64,000 nt of DNA from Nostoc sp. PCC 7524 (GTDB lineage: Bacteria; Cyanobacteriota; Cyanobacteriia; Cyanobacteriales; Nostocaceae), in contig NC_019684.1 of assembly GCF_000316645.1 (NCBI RefSeq), positions 3,625,501 through 3,689,500 on the forward strand, written 5' to 3'. Position 1 is the first letter of the stretch. Every line of letters begins with the position of its first letter. Under the pieces are notes generated by a model that was given only the letters and a program-made list of their open reading frames with translations, made no database searches and was not told the DNA's origin. Both the position numbers and the translations under genes were made by a program. Below, piece after piece: positions 38,398-47,429 of the stretch.

Positions 38398-38696
38398 GTA
38401 GTAAGGACTTTAGTCCTTATTTGACTTATTTGAGGGCTAGAGTAAATATTCAGTAGGGTGTGTTACGGCATTGTCATGATTTGAGTATGAGCAACAGTAT
38501 AAATTGCCGTAACGCACCCCATGATCAAGTTGTGTTACTTATAGAACTTACGCAACTGGCACATTCGTAAGGTGCGTCAGATTTGAGGTTTTCGCTATTC
38601 TCAACAGATTTTTGGTATCTGACGCACCCTACAAGATAGGTTGAGTGTGACACCTGCGTAAGTTCTGACTTATTTGAGGACTAAAGTCCTCACTAC
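38398..38696. mobile_element. Nested MITE-like inverted repeat block
   Basis: Outermost GTAGTAAGGACTTTAGTCCT (38398-38417) faces AGGACTAAAGTCCTCACTAC-type sequence (38677-38696), one mismatch. Within it are two separate palindromic modules: GGGTGTGTTACGGCA / TGCCGTAACGCACCC (38456-38519), and AGAACTTACGCA (38543-38554) / TGCGTAAGTTCT (38655-38666) enclosing GGTGCGTCAGAT (38571-38582) / ATCTGACGCACC (38618-38629). All inner pairs of the second module are perfect. There is no coding sequence. It looks like non-autonomous elements inserted into each other. Confidence 0.7.
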
Positions 38697-38711
38697 GAAC
38701 CTTTAACGTGG

Positions 38712-38798
38712 TTAACTGGGTGGAACGGTTGGATCATCATCCTCGTCTTCATCCCCACCATGAACGGCGTTTTTAATAATTGATAATGCAAATAGCAT
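38712..38798 (-). CDS. Possible 28-aa acidic small protein
   Basis: ATG at 38798 opens a 28-codon frame: a short hydrophobic helix (MLFALSIIKNAV) followed by HGGDEDEDDDPTVPPS. The amphipathic leader plus acidic, proline-ending tail looks designed and not random, and GAGAG lies about 8 nt upstream of the ATG. It is between the palindromic block and the vMAP/AAA gene, on the opposite strand. Too short for confidence; family unknown. Confidence 0.35.
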   Translation of the reverse strand: MLFALSIIKNAVHGGDEDEDDDPTVPPS

Positions 38799-39121
38799 AA
38801 ATCGTCTCTCAGTTCATATTAATTGGTGTTTAAACCAAGAAGAAGCAAGGGTAATTTCTCCGCTTGTTAAGTTTCTTGTTTAATATCCCTAGATTTCTTG
38901 TTGTTATTATGTCTGAAAGTATTTGAGATCCCAACACGAAAAAGTAGGGAAATTTTGAATTGAATATGAACTTTCTCAGCCTCAAATCAGAACAAGGTAG
39001 GGAAAAGTAAGGTGCAAAGGTGCATGGCAGATACTCAGATACCCTACATCTCAAAGACATAGGGGATCTGTTGCTTTCAAATTGCGGTAAGATTATCCAT
39101 ATTTATCTTGATATATTACCT

Positions 39122-40486
39122 ATGGACTCCAAAGCTAAAATTCCTTGGGGGGAGATTAAAAAATTAGTTGATACCATCGTATTTGAATCTACTCAAAAGT
39201 ATCTGACTGATGTAGAAGTTCAGGTATTAAAAGGTAGTTGGGAGGGGAAAAAATATGATGATATTGCCAGAGAATTAAATTTAGCTAATACATATATTCA
39301 AAATGATGTGGGGGCTAAATTATGGAAAAAACTTACAGAAATTATCGGCGAACCTGTGAGTAAAAATAATTTCCGTCAAGCACTAAATCGCGCCAGAGAA
39401 AAGCGACAATCACTACCAATACTGCCACCTATTAACAGGCTAGAGCTTCCCCATGATCCAGTCCCGCTTAATTCTCCTCTTTATATAGAACGCTATTCCC
39501 TAGAATCTCTGCATTACACTATAGAGTCTTTCTGCTATGAAACCATTACCCAACCAGCTGCACTCATCCGCATCAAAGCACCAAGGCAAATGGGTAAAAC
39601 TTCCCTACTGGATAGAATTCTCGCGCAAGCACGTAACTATGGTTATCGCACAGTCCGCTTAAACCTCCAAGATGTAGATGAAGTAAACTTTAGTAACTTA
39701 GATAGGTTTTTGCGTTGGTTTTGTGCATATATCAGCCTAGAGTTAAATATAGGCGATCGCATCAATGATTTTTGGAAGCAGCCCATCGGTAGTAAAATTA
39801 GCTGTAAAACTTACTTGCAAGACTATGTATTTCCACAAATAGACACCCCCTTAGTCTTGGCTTGTGATGAAGTAGACCGAGTTTTTCGTTACCCTGAAGT
39901 TTCTCAAGGCTTTTTTGGACTACTGCGAACTTGTCACGAAGAAGCGAATAACCGAAATATCTGGAAGCAACTGCGACTGATGGTAGTACATTCCACCGAA
40001 AATTATGGGCCATTAGATATCAATCATTCGCCGTTTAATATTGGGGAAGCAATAGAGTTGACAGAGTTTACCCCCACCCAAGTCAAGGATTTAGCACAGC
40101 GACATCAACTTGATGGGGATGATGATTTAGTACAGCAATTGATGGCTATGGTAGGAGGACATCCTTATCTAGTGCGATTAGCACTTTATCATCTCGCTCA
40201 ATCATCTCCAGGAAAATGGGGAAGTTTACAACAATTGTTGCAAGATGCTCCTAGCGACGCGGGAATTTATAGCCAACATTTGCGCCGACACCTCGGAATT
40301 CTCCGAGAGAATGAAAAACTAGCAGCAGCGTTCAAGCAAGTGATTAGCACAATTGACGCAGCACCATTAGACTCAATATTAGGCTATCAATTGTACAGCA
40401 TGGGATTAATTAAATGGCAAAGTAATCAAGTCATACCACGCTGTAAGTTATACCGACAGTATTTTCAAGAACGCCTGGGAGATTAA
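39122..40486 (+). CDS. vMAP-type HTH N-terminal domain fused to an AAA-like ATPase
   Basis: A 454-aa protein starting at ATG 39122 (MDSKAKIPWGEIKKLVD); upstream codons to 39020 are in frame but atypical. The N-terminal 90 residues (YLTDVEVQVLKGSWEGKKYD, then DIARELNLANTYIQNDVGAK, LWKKL) match the vWA-MoxR-associated N-terminal HTH domain. A linker leads to an AAA-like ATPase (PF14516-type): P-loop APRQMGKTSLLD, Walker B LVLACDEVDRVF, and VGGHPYLVRLALYHLAQ near the C-terminus. Such proteins are regarded as regulated NTPases of conflict or signalling systems in cyanobacteria. The next gene, 43 bp downstream, carries the same ATPase type, so they are probably co-transcribed and may act together. 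Confidence 0.82.
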   Translation: MDSKAKIPWGEIKKLVDTIVFESTQKYLTDVEVQVLKGSWEGKKYDDIARELNLANTYIQNDVGAKLWKKLTEIIGEPVSKNNFRQALNRAREKRQSLPILPPINRLELPHDPVPLNSPLYIERYSLESLHYTIESFCYETITQPAALIRIKAPRQMGKTSLLDRILAQARNYGYRTVRLNLQDVDEVNFSNLDRFLRWFCAYISLELNIGDRINDFWKQPIGSKISCKTYLQDYVFPQIDTPLVLACDEVDRVFRYPEVSQGFFGLLRTCHEEANNRNIWKQLRLMVVHSTENYGPLDINHSPFNIGEAIELTEFTPTQVKDLAQRHQLDGDDDLVQQLMAMVGGHPYLVRLALYHLAQSSPGKWGSLQQLLQDAPSDAGIYSQHLRRHLGILRENEKLAAAFKQVISTIDAAPLDSILGYQLYSMGLIKWQSNQVIPRCKLYRQYFQERLGD

Positions 40487-40529
40487 TAAATTCCAACTTA
40501 CTGATTGAATTTATATAAATCTATAATTT

Positions 40530-42653
40530 ATGAATTATGACACATCATTTAAGTCAGCTTTCAATTATTACAAAGTTGGTGGTAGTTTATCCCCAGAGCA
40601 TCCCAGCTATGTAAAGCGACAAGCAGATGAAGAATTATATACAAGCTTAAAAAACGGAGATTTTTGTTGTGTATTTAATTCCCGACAAATGGGAAAATCT
40701 AGCTTGCGAGTTCAAATCAGAAAAAAGCTGGAAGAGGAAGGTATCAATTGTACGTCAATTGACATGACAACAATAGGCAGTTCTGATCATACTGCCGAGA
40801 GTTTTTATGCAGGTATTACTTTTGAATTATGGTCTGGTTTTCTAGATGATGTATCTAGATTTTATGAATGGTGGCAACAACATCAAGTTTTGTCACCATT
40901 GCAACGACTGAGCCAATTTATTGATAAGGTATTGTTGACAGAAGCATCTCAAAATATTGTTATTTTTATTGATGAAATTGATAACTTAATCAATAGAGAA
41001 ACTAAAGATGAATTTTTAGAATTTATTCGTGCTTGTTATAATCAACGCGCAGACAAACCCAAATATAAAGGACTAACATTTTGTCTTTTAGGGGTAGTCA
41101 CACCATCAGATTTGAAAGATAAACAGGGAATACCTTTTAATATCGGCAGGACTATTGAGTTATCTGGATTTAGTCTAGAAGAAGCCAAGCCATCATTAAC
41201 TAAAGGATTAGCCCAAAAAGTAGATGCGCCTGAAAAGGTTTTACAAGAGATATTATCTTGGACTGGTGGACAACCATTTCTCACACAGAAATTATGCAAG
41301 CTGATTGTGGAAAAGCAAGAAAGTAGCCAGCCTAATATCGATACATTAGTTCAAAATTATATAATTAAAAATTGGGAATTTTACGATGATCCAGAGCATT
41401 TAAGAACAATTAGAAATCGCTTACTTTTTGATCAGCATCTAGCATATAATAGGCTAAAAGTTTATAATCAAATATTACAGTATGGTCAGATTGATGCTAG
41501 TGATGATTCTGAACAAATAGCATTACGCTTATCTGGCTTAGTAGTCAAATACCAAGGCAAGCTAAAAGTTTGCAACCAAATATATCAAAATGTCTTTAAC
41601 CAAGAGTGGGTTGAAAAAAATCTAGCTACACTCCCACAACCTGTAGATACTACTTCTGAATTTAAAAGTGTAAGAATTTTAAACTATAGTTTGCTAGTTC
41701 CCATAGCAATTATTTTGGCTGTCATCAGTTTAATTTCACTGGGTTTTTCATATATTGTTGTTGAAAGTAAACCTTGGAATCAAGCATATAATAGTAGTAA
41801 TATAGGAGCTATACTTGAGTGTATACGTGTCTGTTTCTTATTAACATTAGAAGTTTATGTGATTTGTTCGGAATTTAGTGAAGAAACTATTCAATTGATT
41901 CTAGATAAAAAATTTTATTTGAGACGGAGAACTACCTGCATTGTAGGATTTGTATTTTTATTAATGTTGCTCTTCCATCATTTATGGTATGGGCCACATC
42001 AACTGTTGGGAAATAATCAAGTCACATCTCGTGAATATTTTCACCAATACCTACTACCTTATCTTTGGTATTTTCCTTACTCTTTTATTAACTTTATTAT
42101 TATAGGTATTCCATTATCTGGTTTAAGTATACACGTTGTTATCCAAGATTGTAGTAAGCTCAGTATAAAAATCAAGAAATATCACAAATATCTGACTCAA
42201 GTCACCAATAAAATTAAAAAGGCATCTGTTCCAACTTCTGTTGCTGATAAAAATGAAATCATTCAAGAATTAAAACAAATATACTGGGATTTCCATGAAA
42301 AAATCCAACGCCCTATCAACTTACTTTTAGGTATTTTAATTTTGATTTATTTTGATGCAACTTTCAGTAGAAGCACATTGTCAAATAGTGCGTATCTCTG
42401 GACACAATTATTTTGTATTTTTGGCTTTATGACTCCTGCAATCGTGTTGATTCTCTGGGGATTATTAGCATATCAGAAAAATTTGGCGGAGACTATTGGT
42501 GTTTTATTCAAACTCAATTTTGATTTCACTGAAATTGAAAATCAATATAATACGGTTAATTTATTAAAGAAGCTTTTAATATCAAATGTTTTATTCCGTA
42601 TAATCTGCGTAATTTGTTGTTTACATATTATTTACATAATATTTAAAATCTAG
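40530..42653 (+). CDS. AAA-like ATPase with C-terminal multi-pass membrane domain
   Basis: A 707-aa protein. Residues 1-365 are the same AAA-like domain (PF14516-type): GGSLSPEHPSYVKRQADEEL, P-loop SRQMGKSSL, Walker B IVIFIDEIDNLI, WTGGQPFLTQKLCKLI. In many relatives this domain is followed by WD40 repeats; here it is followed by about seven hydrophobic segments (for example LLVPIAIILAVISLISLGFS, FVFLLMLLFHHLWYG, INLLLGILILIYF, IICVICCLHIIYIIFKI). Thus the ATPase is tied to the cytoplasmic membrane. The membrane part is not a family I recognise. It follows the vMAP/AAA gene and precedes a GNAT gene by 20 bp, suggesting an operon. A membrane effector role is inference only. Confidence 0.8.
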   Translation: MNYDTSFKSAFNYYKVGGSLSPEHPSYVKRQADEELYTSLKNGDFCCVFNSRQMGKSSLRVQIRKKLEEEGINCTSIDMTTIGSSDHTAESFYAGITFELWSGFLDDVSRFYEWWQQHQVLSPLQRLSQFIDKVLLTEASQNIVIFIDEIDNLINRETKDEFLEFIRACYNQRADKPKYKGLTFCLLGVVTPSDLKDKQGIPFNIGRTIELSGFSLEEAKPSLTKGLAQKVDAPEKVLQEILSWTGGQPFLTQKLCKLIVEKQESSQPNIDTLVQNYIIKNWEFYDDPEHLRTIRNRLLFDQHLAYNRLKVYNQILQYGQIDASDDSEQIALRLSGLVVKYQGKLKVCNQIYQNVFNQEWVEKNLATLPQPVDTTSEFKSVRILNYSLLVPIAIILAVISLISLGFSYIVVESKPWNQAYNSSNIGAILECIRVCFLLTLEVYVICSEFSEETIQLILDKKFYLRRRTTCIVGFVFLLMLLFHHLWYGPHQLLGNNQVTSREYFHQYLLPYLWYFPYSFINFIIIGIPLSGLSIHVVIQDCSKLSIKIKKYHKYLTQVTNKIKKASVPTSVADKNEIIQELKQIYWDFHEKIQRPINLLLGILILIYFDATFSRSTLSNSAYLWTQLFCIFGFMTPAIVLILWGLLAYQKNLAETIGVLFKLNFDFTEIENQYNTVNLLKKLLISNVLFRIICVICCLHIIYIIFKI

Positions 42654-42673
42654 TTCTCAAGCACTTTAATATT

Positions 42674-43207
42674 ATGATCAAAATTGTTAAAAGAAAAATT
42701 ACCCAATCAGAAGCAGAGTTACTGATTAGAGAAATCAAGCTAACACCTAATATTATGGGTTATGCTTTAACGGAATGGATGGCGGCAGAACACATCATAG
42801 TTGCGGAAAATGAAGATGGTAAAATGCTAGGAGCCTGTTTAAATTATGACTTTCATGAACATTGGAATAAAATAGCAGCATTATTTGTATTTAAAGATTT
42901 TCGAGGCAGAGGTATTGGTAAACTCTTGTTTTATGAATCATATCAAGATGCAGTCAGACGTAACAAGAATGTATTTACAAATAGTGCTAATCAAATTGTC
43001 ATCAAAATGATGAAAGATTTAAATTTTATTATGTTTAATAATTTATTAGATTTGCCACAAGTCATTAATCAATATCAATTGACATTTTATTGGCATTCTC
43101 TTATATGGCTCATGAATTTATACAGAATTCAAGAAATAATTAGGAAAACAATAGTTTACGGTTATCACACAAACTTTGTTTACGGCATTAATATCACTGC
43201 TATTTAA
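42674..43207 (+). CDS. GNAT family N-acetyltransferase
   Basis: A 177-aa GNAT. ALFVFKDFRGRGIGKLLFYE carries motif A (R-G-x-G-I-G-K, acetyl-CoA pyrophosphate binding) after a beta strand. The C-terminus extends past the usual GNAT end by about 50 hydrophobic residues (LTFYWHSLIWLMNLYRIQEI), which is odd and may contact the membrane or the preceding membrane ATPase. Substrate unknown. The 20-bp gap to the upstream gene argues for a shared transcript. Confidence 0.75.
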   Translation: MIKIVKRKITQSEAELLIREIKLTPNIMGYALTEWMAAEHIIVAENEDGKMLGACLNYDFHEHWNKIAALFVFKDFRGRGIGKLLFYESYQDAVRRNKNVFTNSANQIVIKMMKDLNFIMFNNLLDLPQVINQYQLTFYWHSLIWLMNLYRIQEIIRKTIVYGYHTNFVYGINITAI

Positions 43208-43275
43208 CCCATAGATAGAGGGTAAAAGACAAACGAAAATGGGAAAATATCAAAGAAATCCATGACTAAAAACCC

Positions 43276-43950
43276 ATGATTGTAGAAATGCACCCTTATG
43301 TGGGTTTGGTAGAAGCTATCAAACAACGCCGTGCTGCTAGAGCCTTTAAAAGTAATGTCATACCCGAAGCGATATTACAAGAAATTTTAGAGCTAGGAAT
43401 ACAAGCACCATCTGGTTTTAACCTCCAGCCTTGGAGATTTATCGTAGTTCAAGAACAACGAAATAAAGACAAACTCCAAGCCTGCGCCTTTAATCAACGC
43501 CAAGTAGGTGAAGCACCCGTTGTCCTAATTTGTTGTGGTGACAGACGGGTAAAACAGATGGAAAATATTACCTCCGTCATCCAACTAGGCGAAGAACAGG
43601 GAATTATGACACCCAGCTACGCCAACTATATGCGTTCTAACATACCCGAATTCTTCACCAACCATCCCAGTTTCGAGACAATAGAAGCCTGGACAAATCG
43701 CCACACCATGATAGCTGTAGCTTATATGATGATTGTGGCTAAAAGCTTTGGTGTTGATAGCTGCCCAATGGAAGGATTTGATAGCCAGCAAGTCAAACAA
43801 GCATTTCAAATCCCCGAAGAAGTCGATATTTGCTGCTTACTAGCCCTAGGCTACGCCACCGAACCCTTCAAAGAATATGGCGGACGCTTCCCCATCAACC
43901 AAGTATGCTTCCAAGAAAACTATAACCAACCCTTCCGACTCAACCCTTAA
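43276..43950 (+). CDS. Nitroreductase family protein (FMN-dependent)
   Basis: A 224-aa protein of the nitroreductase fold. RRAARAFKSNVIPEAILQEI at the N-terminus, APSGFNLQPWRFIVVQEQ (FMN contacts) and the C-terminal ALGYATEP with a basic Arg are typical. It reduces nitro compounds, quinones or flavins with NAD(P)H; the substrate is not apparent. ATG at 43276 is used; ATG 43288 (MHPYVGL) is an equally good start. It is separated from the preceding GNAT gene by 68 bp and may not belong to that operon. Confidence 0.87.
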   Translation: MIVEMHPYVGLVEAIKQRRAARAFKSNVIPEAILQEILELGIQAPSGFNLQPWRFIVVQEQRNKDKLQACAFNQRQVGEAPVVLICCGDRRVKQMENITSVIQLGEEQGIMTPSYANYMRSNIPEFFTNHPSFETIEAWTNRHTMIAVAYMMIVAKSFGVDSCPMEGFDSQQVKQAFQIPEEVDICCLLALGYATEPFKEYGGRFPINQVCFQENYNQPFRLNP

Positions 43951-44014
43951 CCTCTCAAAAAAACTCCGCGCCCCTACCCTGCGGGTTCCGCCTTTGGCGG
44001 TATGCGTTTCAAAC

Positions 44015-44935
44015 CTAACCCACTTGCAACTCCGCTATCGGAACTTGCAAAAACTCCCGCACCTGCCGCAAATAAGTAGCCGCATCCTCCAACATCGGAA
44101 AATGAGCCGTATCAGGAATCATCACAAACTCCACCTTTTCATTTAAAGCTGCGGCTTGTCGCCCCATTTCAGCCGGAATAATCTGGTCATATTCCCCAGC
44201 CACTATGAGAGTTGGCACTTGCAACTTAGCAAACTCCTGCGGCATCAATTCCGCCTGCGCTTTACTTACTGAAGTAAAAATAGTACCTAACGCCGCATCG
44301 TAATCTGCTTCCAGAAAATCTTGTAAAAAAGCCTGACGCTCAAATCTTGGTATAGGACGATGTAAAAATCTCGCCATAAACATCCTGTCAACAAATGGTA
44401 TTTTCCCTAACCATTTGGGACGGAATTTCACAACATAACCACCAAATTTATGAAAAGCTGCAAAGGCTTTTTCATCGTACTCAAAAATGCCACTACAGGT
44501 CAAAATCCCCCGTTCCACTCGTTGGGGATAGCGGTTAAAAAACAAAGTCGCAACAGAAGCGCCCATTGAGTGAGCATTTACATAAACAGGCTGGAGCTGC
44601 AATTCATCGAGCAGAACCGCCAAATCTTCAGCGTATTCTTCTAGCTCATAAGTTAACTCTTGAATTGCCTGAGTTTTTTCTGGGTTTGATTGCGACTCAA
44701 CCACCGACTCACTAGCTTGGACGACAGTTGGTTTGCCCTTGGAACGCCCAAACCCCCGTAAATCGTAGAGTAGACAATCAAATTCATCTAGTAAAGCATT
44801 GGCTGTACTTCTCCAGTACCTAGCTGAACCCGCCCAACCATGAATGAAAACCATCACAGGCTTTGCCAAACCACTAGATGGTTGTTTCACCCACTCGTAA
44901 TAATGCTCAACGCCACGAATAGTAATATAAGGCAT
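44015..44935 (-). CDS. Alpha/beta hydrolase
   Basis: A 306-aa alpha/beta-hydrolase. FIHGWAGSARYWRS is the oxyanion region, AHSMGAS the nucleophile elbow (Ser in HSMGA), GEYDQIIPAEMGRQ holds the Asp, and PDTAHFPMLEDA the catalytic His, in canonical order. It lacks a signal peptide. Its stop is 84 bp from the end of clpX and the spacer contains heptamer repeats, so co-transcription with clp genes is possible but not proven. Natural substrate unknown; no gene symbol is warranted. Confidence 0.85.
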   Translation of the reverse strand: MPYITIRGVEHYYEWVKQPSSGLAKPVMVFIHGWAGSARYWRSTANALLDEFDCLLYDLRGFGRSKGKPTVVQASESVVESQSNPEKTQAIQELTYELEEYAEDLAVLLDELQLQPVYVNAHSMGASVATLFFNRYPQRVERGILTCSGIFEYDEKAFAAFHKFGGYVVKFRPKWLGKIPFVDRMFMARFLHRPIPRFERQAFLQDFLEADYDAALGTIFTSVSKAQAELMPQEFAKLQVPTLIVAGEYDQIIPAEMGRQAAALNEKVEFVMIPDTAHFPMLEDAATYLRQVREFLQVPIAELQVG

Positions 44936-45012
44936 TAGTCAACAGTCCAAAGTCAACAGTCCAAAGTCAATGGTTATTAGTCAATAGCCTATTAACTAAT
45001 AACTATTGACTA
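44936..45012. repeat. AGTCAAC-type heptamer repeats
   Basis: Tandem AGTCAAC/AGTCCAA heptamers (AGTCAACAGTCCAAAGTCAA) are followed by an inverted copy (AACTATTGACTATTGACTA), filling the spacer between clpX and the hydrolase gene. It belongs to the STRR class. Confidence 0.65.
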
Positions 45013-45019
45013 TTGACTA

Positions 45020-46360
45020 CTAAGCTGATTCTGGTTTGGGTAGTGAAGATGGATGTACTAGCAGTTCTGCTGTGGAACGCTTCTCAACCATTTCCCGTGT
45101 GACGGTGCAGCGAGTCACATCTTTACGAGATGGCAACTCGTACATCACATCTAGCATGAGTTCTTCGACAATTCCCCGTAATGCCCTCGCACCAGTTTTC
45201 CGCCGGTAGGCTTCTTGCGCGATCGCTCGCAACGCTTCTGGTTTAAAGTCTAATTGGACGTTATCCATCTTCAGCAGTTTTTGGTACTGCTTGACTAAGG
45301 CGCTACGTGGTTGGGTGAGAATTGCCATTAAAGCTTCTTCATCTAGGGGATCTACCACTGCTACCATTGGTACACGCCCGATAAATTCGGGAATCATACC
45401 AAATTTCACTAAATCATCTGGTTCGAGATGACGCAGTACATCTGCTGCCCGCTTTTCTTTTGATTGCCCGTCCCCAGGTTGCACAAAGCCGATTGACTTT
45501 TTGCCTCCTCTCTGCTCTACCACCTTCTCTAAGCCAACAAAGGCTCCACCGCAAATAAACAGAATGTTGCTGGTATCAATTTGAATGCAGTCTTGATATG
45601 GGTGCTTGCGTCCCCCTTGGGGTGGAACGTTGGCGATTGTGCCTTCTAGCATCTTCAGCAAGGCTTGCTGTACACCTTCACCGGAAACATCTCTAGTAAT
45701 TGAGGGGTTTTCGCTCTTGCGGGCAATTTTATCAATTTCGTCGATGTAGATAATGCCTCGTTGTGCTTCTTCTACATCCAAATCAGCTACTTGCAGCAAT
45801 CGTAGTAGAATGTTTTCTACATCTTCCCCTACATACCCTGCTTCTGTCAGTGTTGTGGCATCTGCAACCGCAAAGGGAACATCCAGAATTTTGGCAAGGG
45901 TTTGGGCTAGGAGCGTTTTGCCACAACCAGTAGGGCCAATTAACAAGATATTGGATTTTTGCAGTTCTACGGCATCATCAGCACCATTTTTCCCACTACC
46001 CTTAGACTGCAAAAGTGCTAGCCGTTTGTAATGGTTATAAACCGCCACTGACAAGACTTTTTTGGCTTCATCTTGCCCTATGACGTGTTCGTCTAGGTAT
46101 TTTTTAATCTCTCTGGGTTTGGGTATTTGGGTCAGGGAGAGACTGGAAGAGCGGGTGCGGCGTTTTTGTGGGGGTTCTGACTTTGGTGCTGGTTGTGCCG
46201 CCGCACCATTTGTATCTAGTAACTCCTCATCTAGTATTTCATTACACAAGTCAACGCATTCATCGCAGATGTAGACTCCCGGCCCTGCGATCAATTTACG
46301 CACCTGCTCTTGAGACTTGCCACAAAACGAACATTTCAAATGGGAGTCGTACTTAGACAT
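45020..46360 (-). CDS. clpX: ATP-dependent Clp protease ATP-binding subunit ClpX
   Basis: A 446-aa ClpX. N-terminal zinc-binding domain with CSFCGK and [13 protein letters not shown]+ domain with Walker [13 protein letters not shown], Walker [14 protein letters not shown], and [13 protein letters not shown]-terminal sensor [13 protein letters not shown]. The pore-2/IGF region is represented by RRKTG and ARGIV-like parts. It unfolds tagged proteins and feeds them to ClpP. It starts 9 bp after the clpP stop, in the universal tig-clpP-clpX order, and is clearly in an operon with both. Confidence 0.97.
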   Translation of the reverse strand: MSKYDSHLKCSFCGKSQEQVRKLIAGPGVYICDECVDLCNEILDEELLDTNGAAAQPAPKSEPPQKRRTRSSSLSLTQIPKPREIKKYLDEHVIGQDEAKKVLSVAVYNHYKRLALLQSKGSGKNGADDAVELQKSNILLIGPTGCGKTLLAQTLAKILDVPFAVADATTLTEAGYVGEDVENILLRLLQVADLDVEEAQRGIIYIDEIDKIARKSENPSITRDVSGEGVQQALLKMLEGTIANVPPQGGRKHPYQDCIQIDTSNILFICGGAFVGLEKVVEQRGGKKSIGFVQPGDGQSKEKRAADVLRHLEPDDLVKFGMIPEFIGRVPMVAVVDPLDEEALMAILTQPRSALVKQYQKLLKMDNVQLDFKPEALRAIAQEAYRRKTGARALRGIVEELMLDVMYELPSRKDVTRCTVTREMVEKRSTAELLVHPSSLPKPESA

Positions 46361-46369
46361 ACCAGCCTC

Positions 46370-47068
46370 TTATTTCACAACAGTGACATTTTCCCCAGCA
46401 GTGGGGAGATTTTGTCTGGAGATAACTTGATCGATCAAACCGTAACTCTTTGCCTCTTCTGCGGACATAAAGAAGTCGCGATCAGTATCAGTTTCGATTC
46501 TTTCTAAAGGTTGACCAGTGTGTTTAGCTAATAACTGATTCAACTGAGCTTTAATGTACAGAATTTCCCTAGCTTGGATTTCTATGTCAATTGCTTGACC
46601 TTGAGCGCCGCCTAGGGGTTGGTGAATCATAATGCGGGAATCGGGTAGAGACATACGCTTACCTGGTGTTCCGGCTGTTAGTAAAAACGCCCCCATGCTT
46701 GCGGCTAATCCAAAACATATAGTAACAACATCGGGACGTATCTGTTGAATTGTATCATAGATTGCCATGCCTGCGTAGACAGAGCCGCCAGGGGAGTTGA
46801 TGTACAGTTGGATGTCTTTTTCCGAGTCTTCGGCATCCAGGAATAACAACTGGGCAACAATGGTATTGGCTACGGCATCGTCGATGGGAGTTCCCAAAAA
46901 TATAATCCGCTCTCGCAGTAGGCGGGAGTAGATATCAAAAGCCCTTTCACCCATACCTGATTGTTCTACTACCATTGGCACAATATTGCTGATACCGTTC
47001 AAATGGGAGTAGATTCCGATTGGACTGGAATTGCTAATGGTGTAGTTTGCCGACTGCGATACAAGCAT
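46370..47068 (-). CDS. clpP: ATP-dependent Clp protease proteolytic subunit ClpP
   Basis: A ClpP serine protease. Active-site Ser is in [14 protein letters not shown], His in [13 protein letters not shown] and Asp in [14 protein letters not shown] take the Met at 47068 ([13 protein letters not shown], 232 aa) since it gives the family length; a frame to 47131 adds 21 unconserved residues, and the mature enzyme may begin nearer [16 protein letters not shown] after processing. Cyanobacteria have several ClpP paralogues; the one paired with ClpX is usually called ClpP2, though I cannot confirm the number here. It lies between tig and clpX. Confidence 0.93.
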   Translation of the reverse strand: MLVSQSANYTISNSSPIGIYSHLNGISNIVPMVVEQSGMGERAFDIYSRLLRERIIFLGTPIDDAVANTIVAQLLFLDAEDSEKDIQLYINSPGGSVYAGMAIYDTIQQIRPDVVTICFGLAASMGAFLLTAGTPGKRMSLPDSRIMIHQPLGGAQGQAIDIEIQAREILYIKAQLNQLLAKHTGQPLERIETDTDRDFFMSAEEAKSYGLIDQVISRQNLPTAGENVTVVK

Positions 47069-47429
47069 AGGAGAACAGTTAAAAGATAGTTGGTACAGAT
47101 ATTTTGGCAGCTGTGGCTGCGCTAAATTCATAGATGGAATTTTGAATTTACCTATGTGTTAACCATTATGCCTCATCTATATTCTTCTCGTATAACACAG
47201 GATCAGGCAAAGAAGATCATGAAATAAATACGGCATCACTACACAGGGCATTGGGAATATAATCTCCTTCGCAGAAAAGCCAGCTACATCCTACACCCCT
47301 ACATCCGTACTCTCCACTCCCTGTATTTCTTAAATAATTGGAGTTGATGATTGCTGAGTGTTGAGTACAAAGTTTTGTGACTCATATACTCAGCATTTAT
47401 AACCGCAAAATCAGCTTTTGTGGAAAATT

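Larger units (their letters stand above)
38390..39121. other. Spacer with nested inverted repeats and a tiny ORF
   Basis: Contains the nested palindromic block 38398-38696, a 28-codon minus-strand ORF (38712-38798) and an AT-rich leader before the vMAP/AAA gene. No other gene is supported. Confidence 0.6.
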
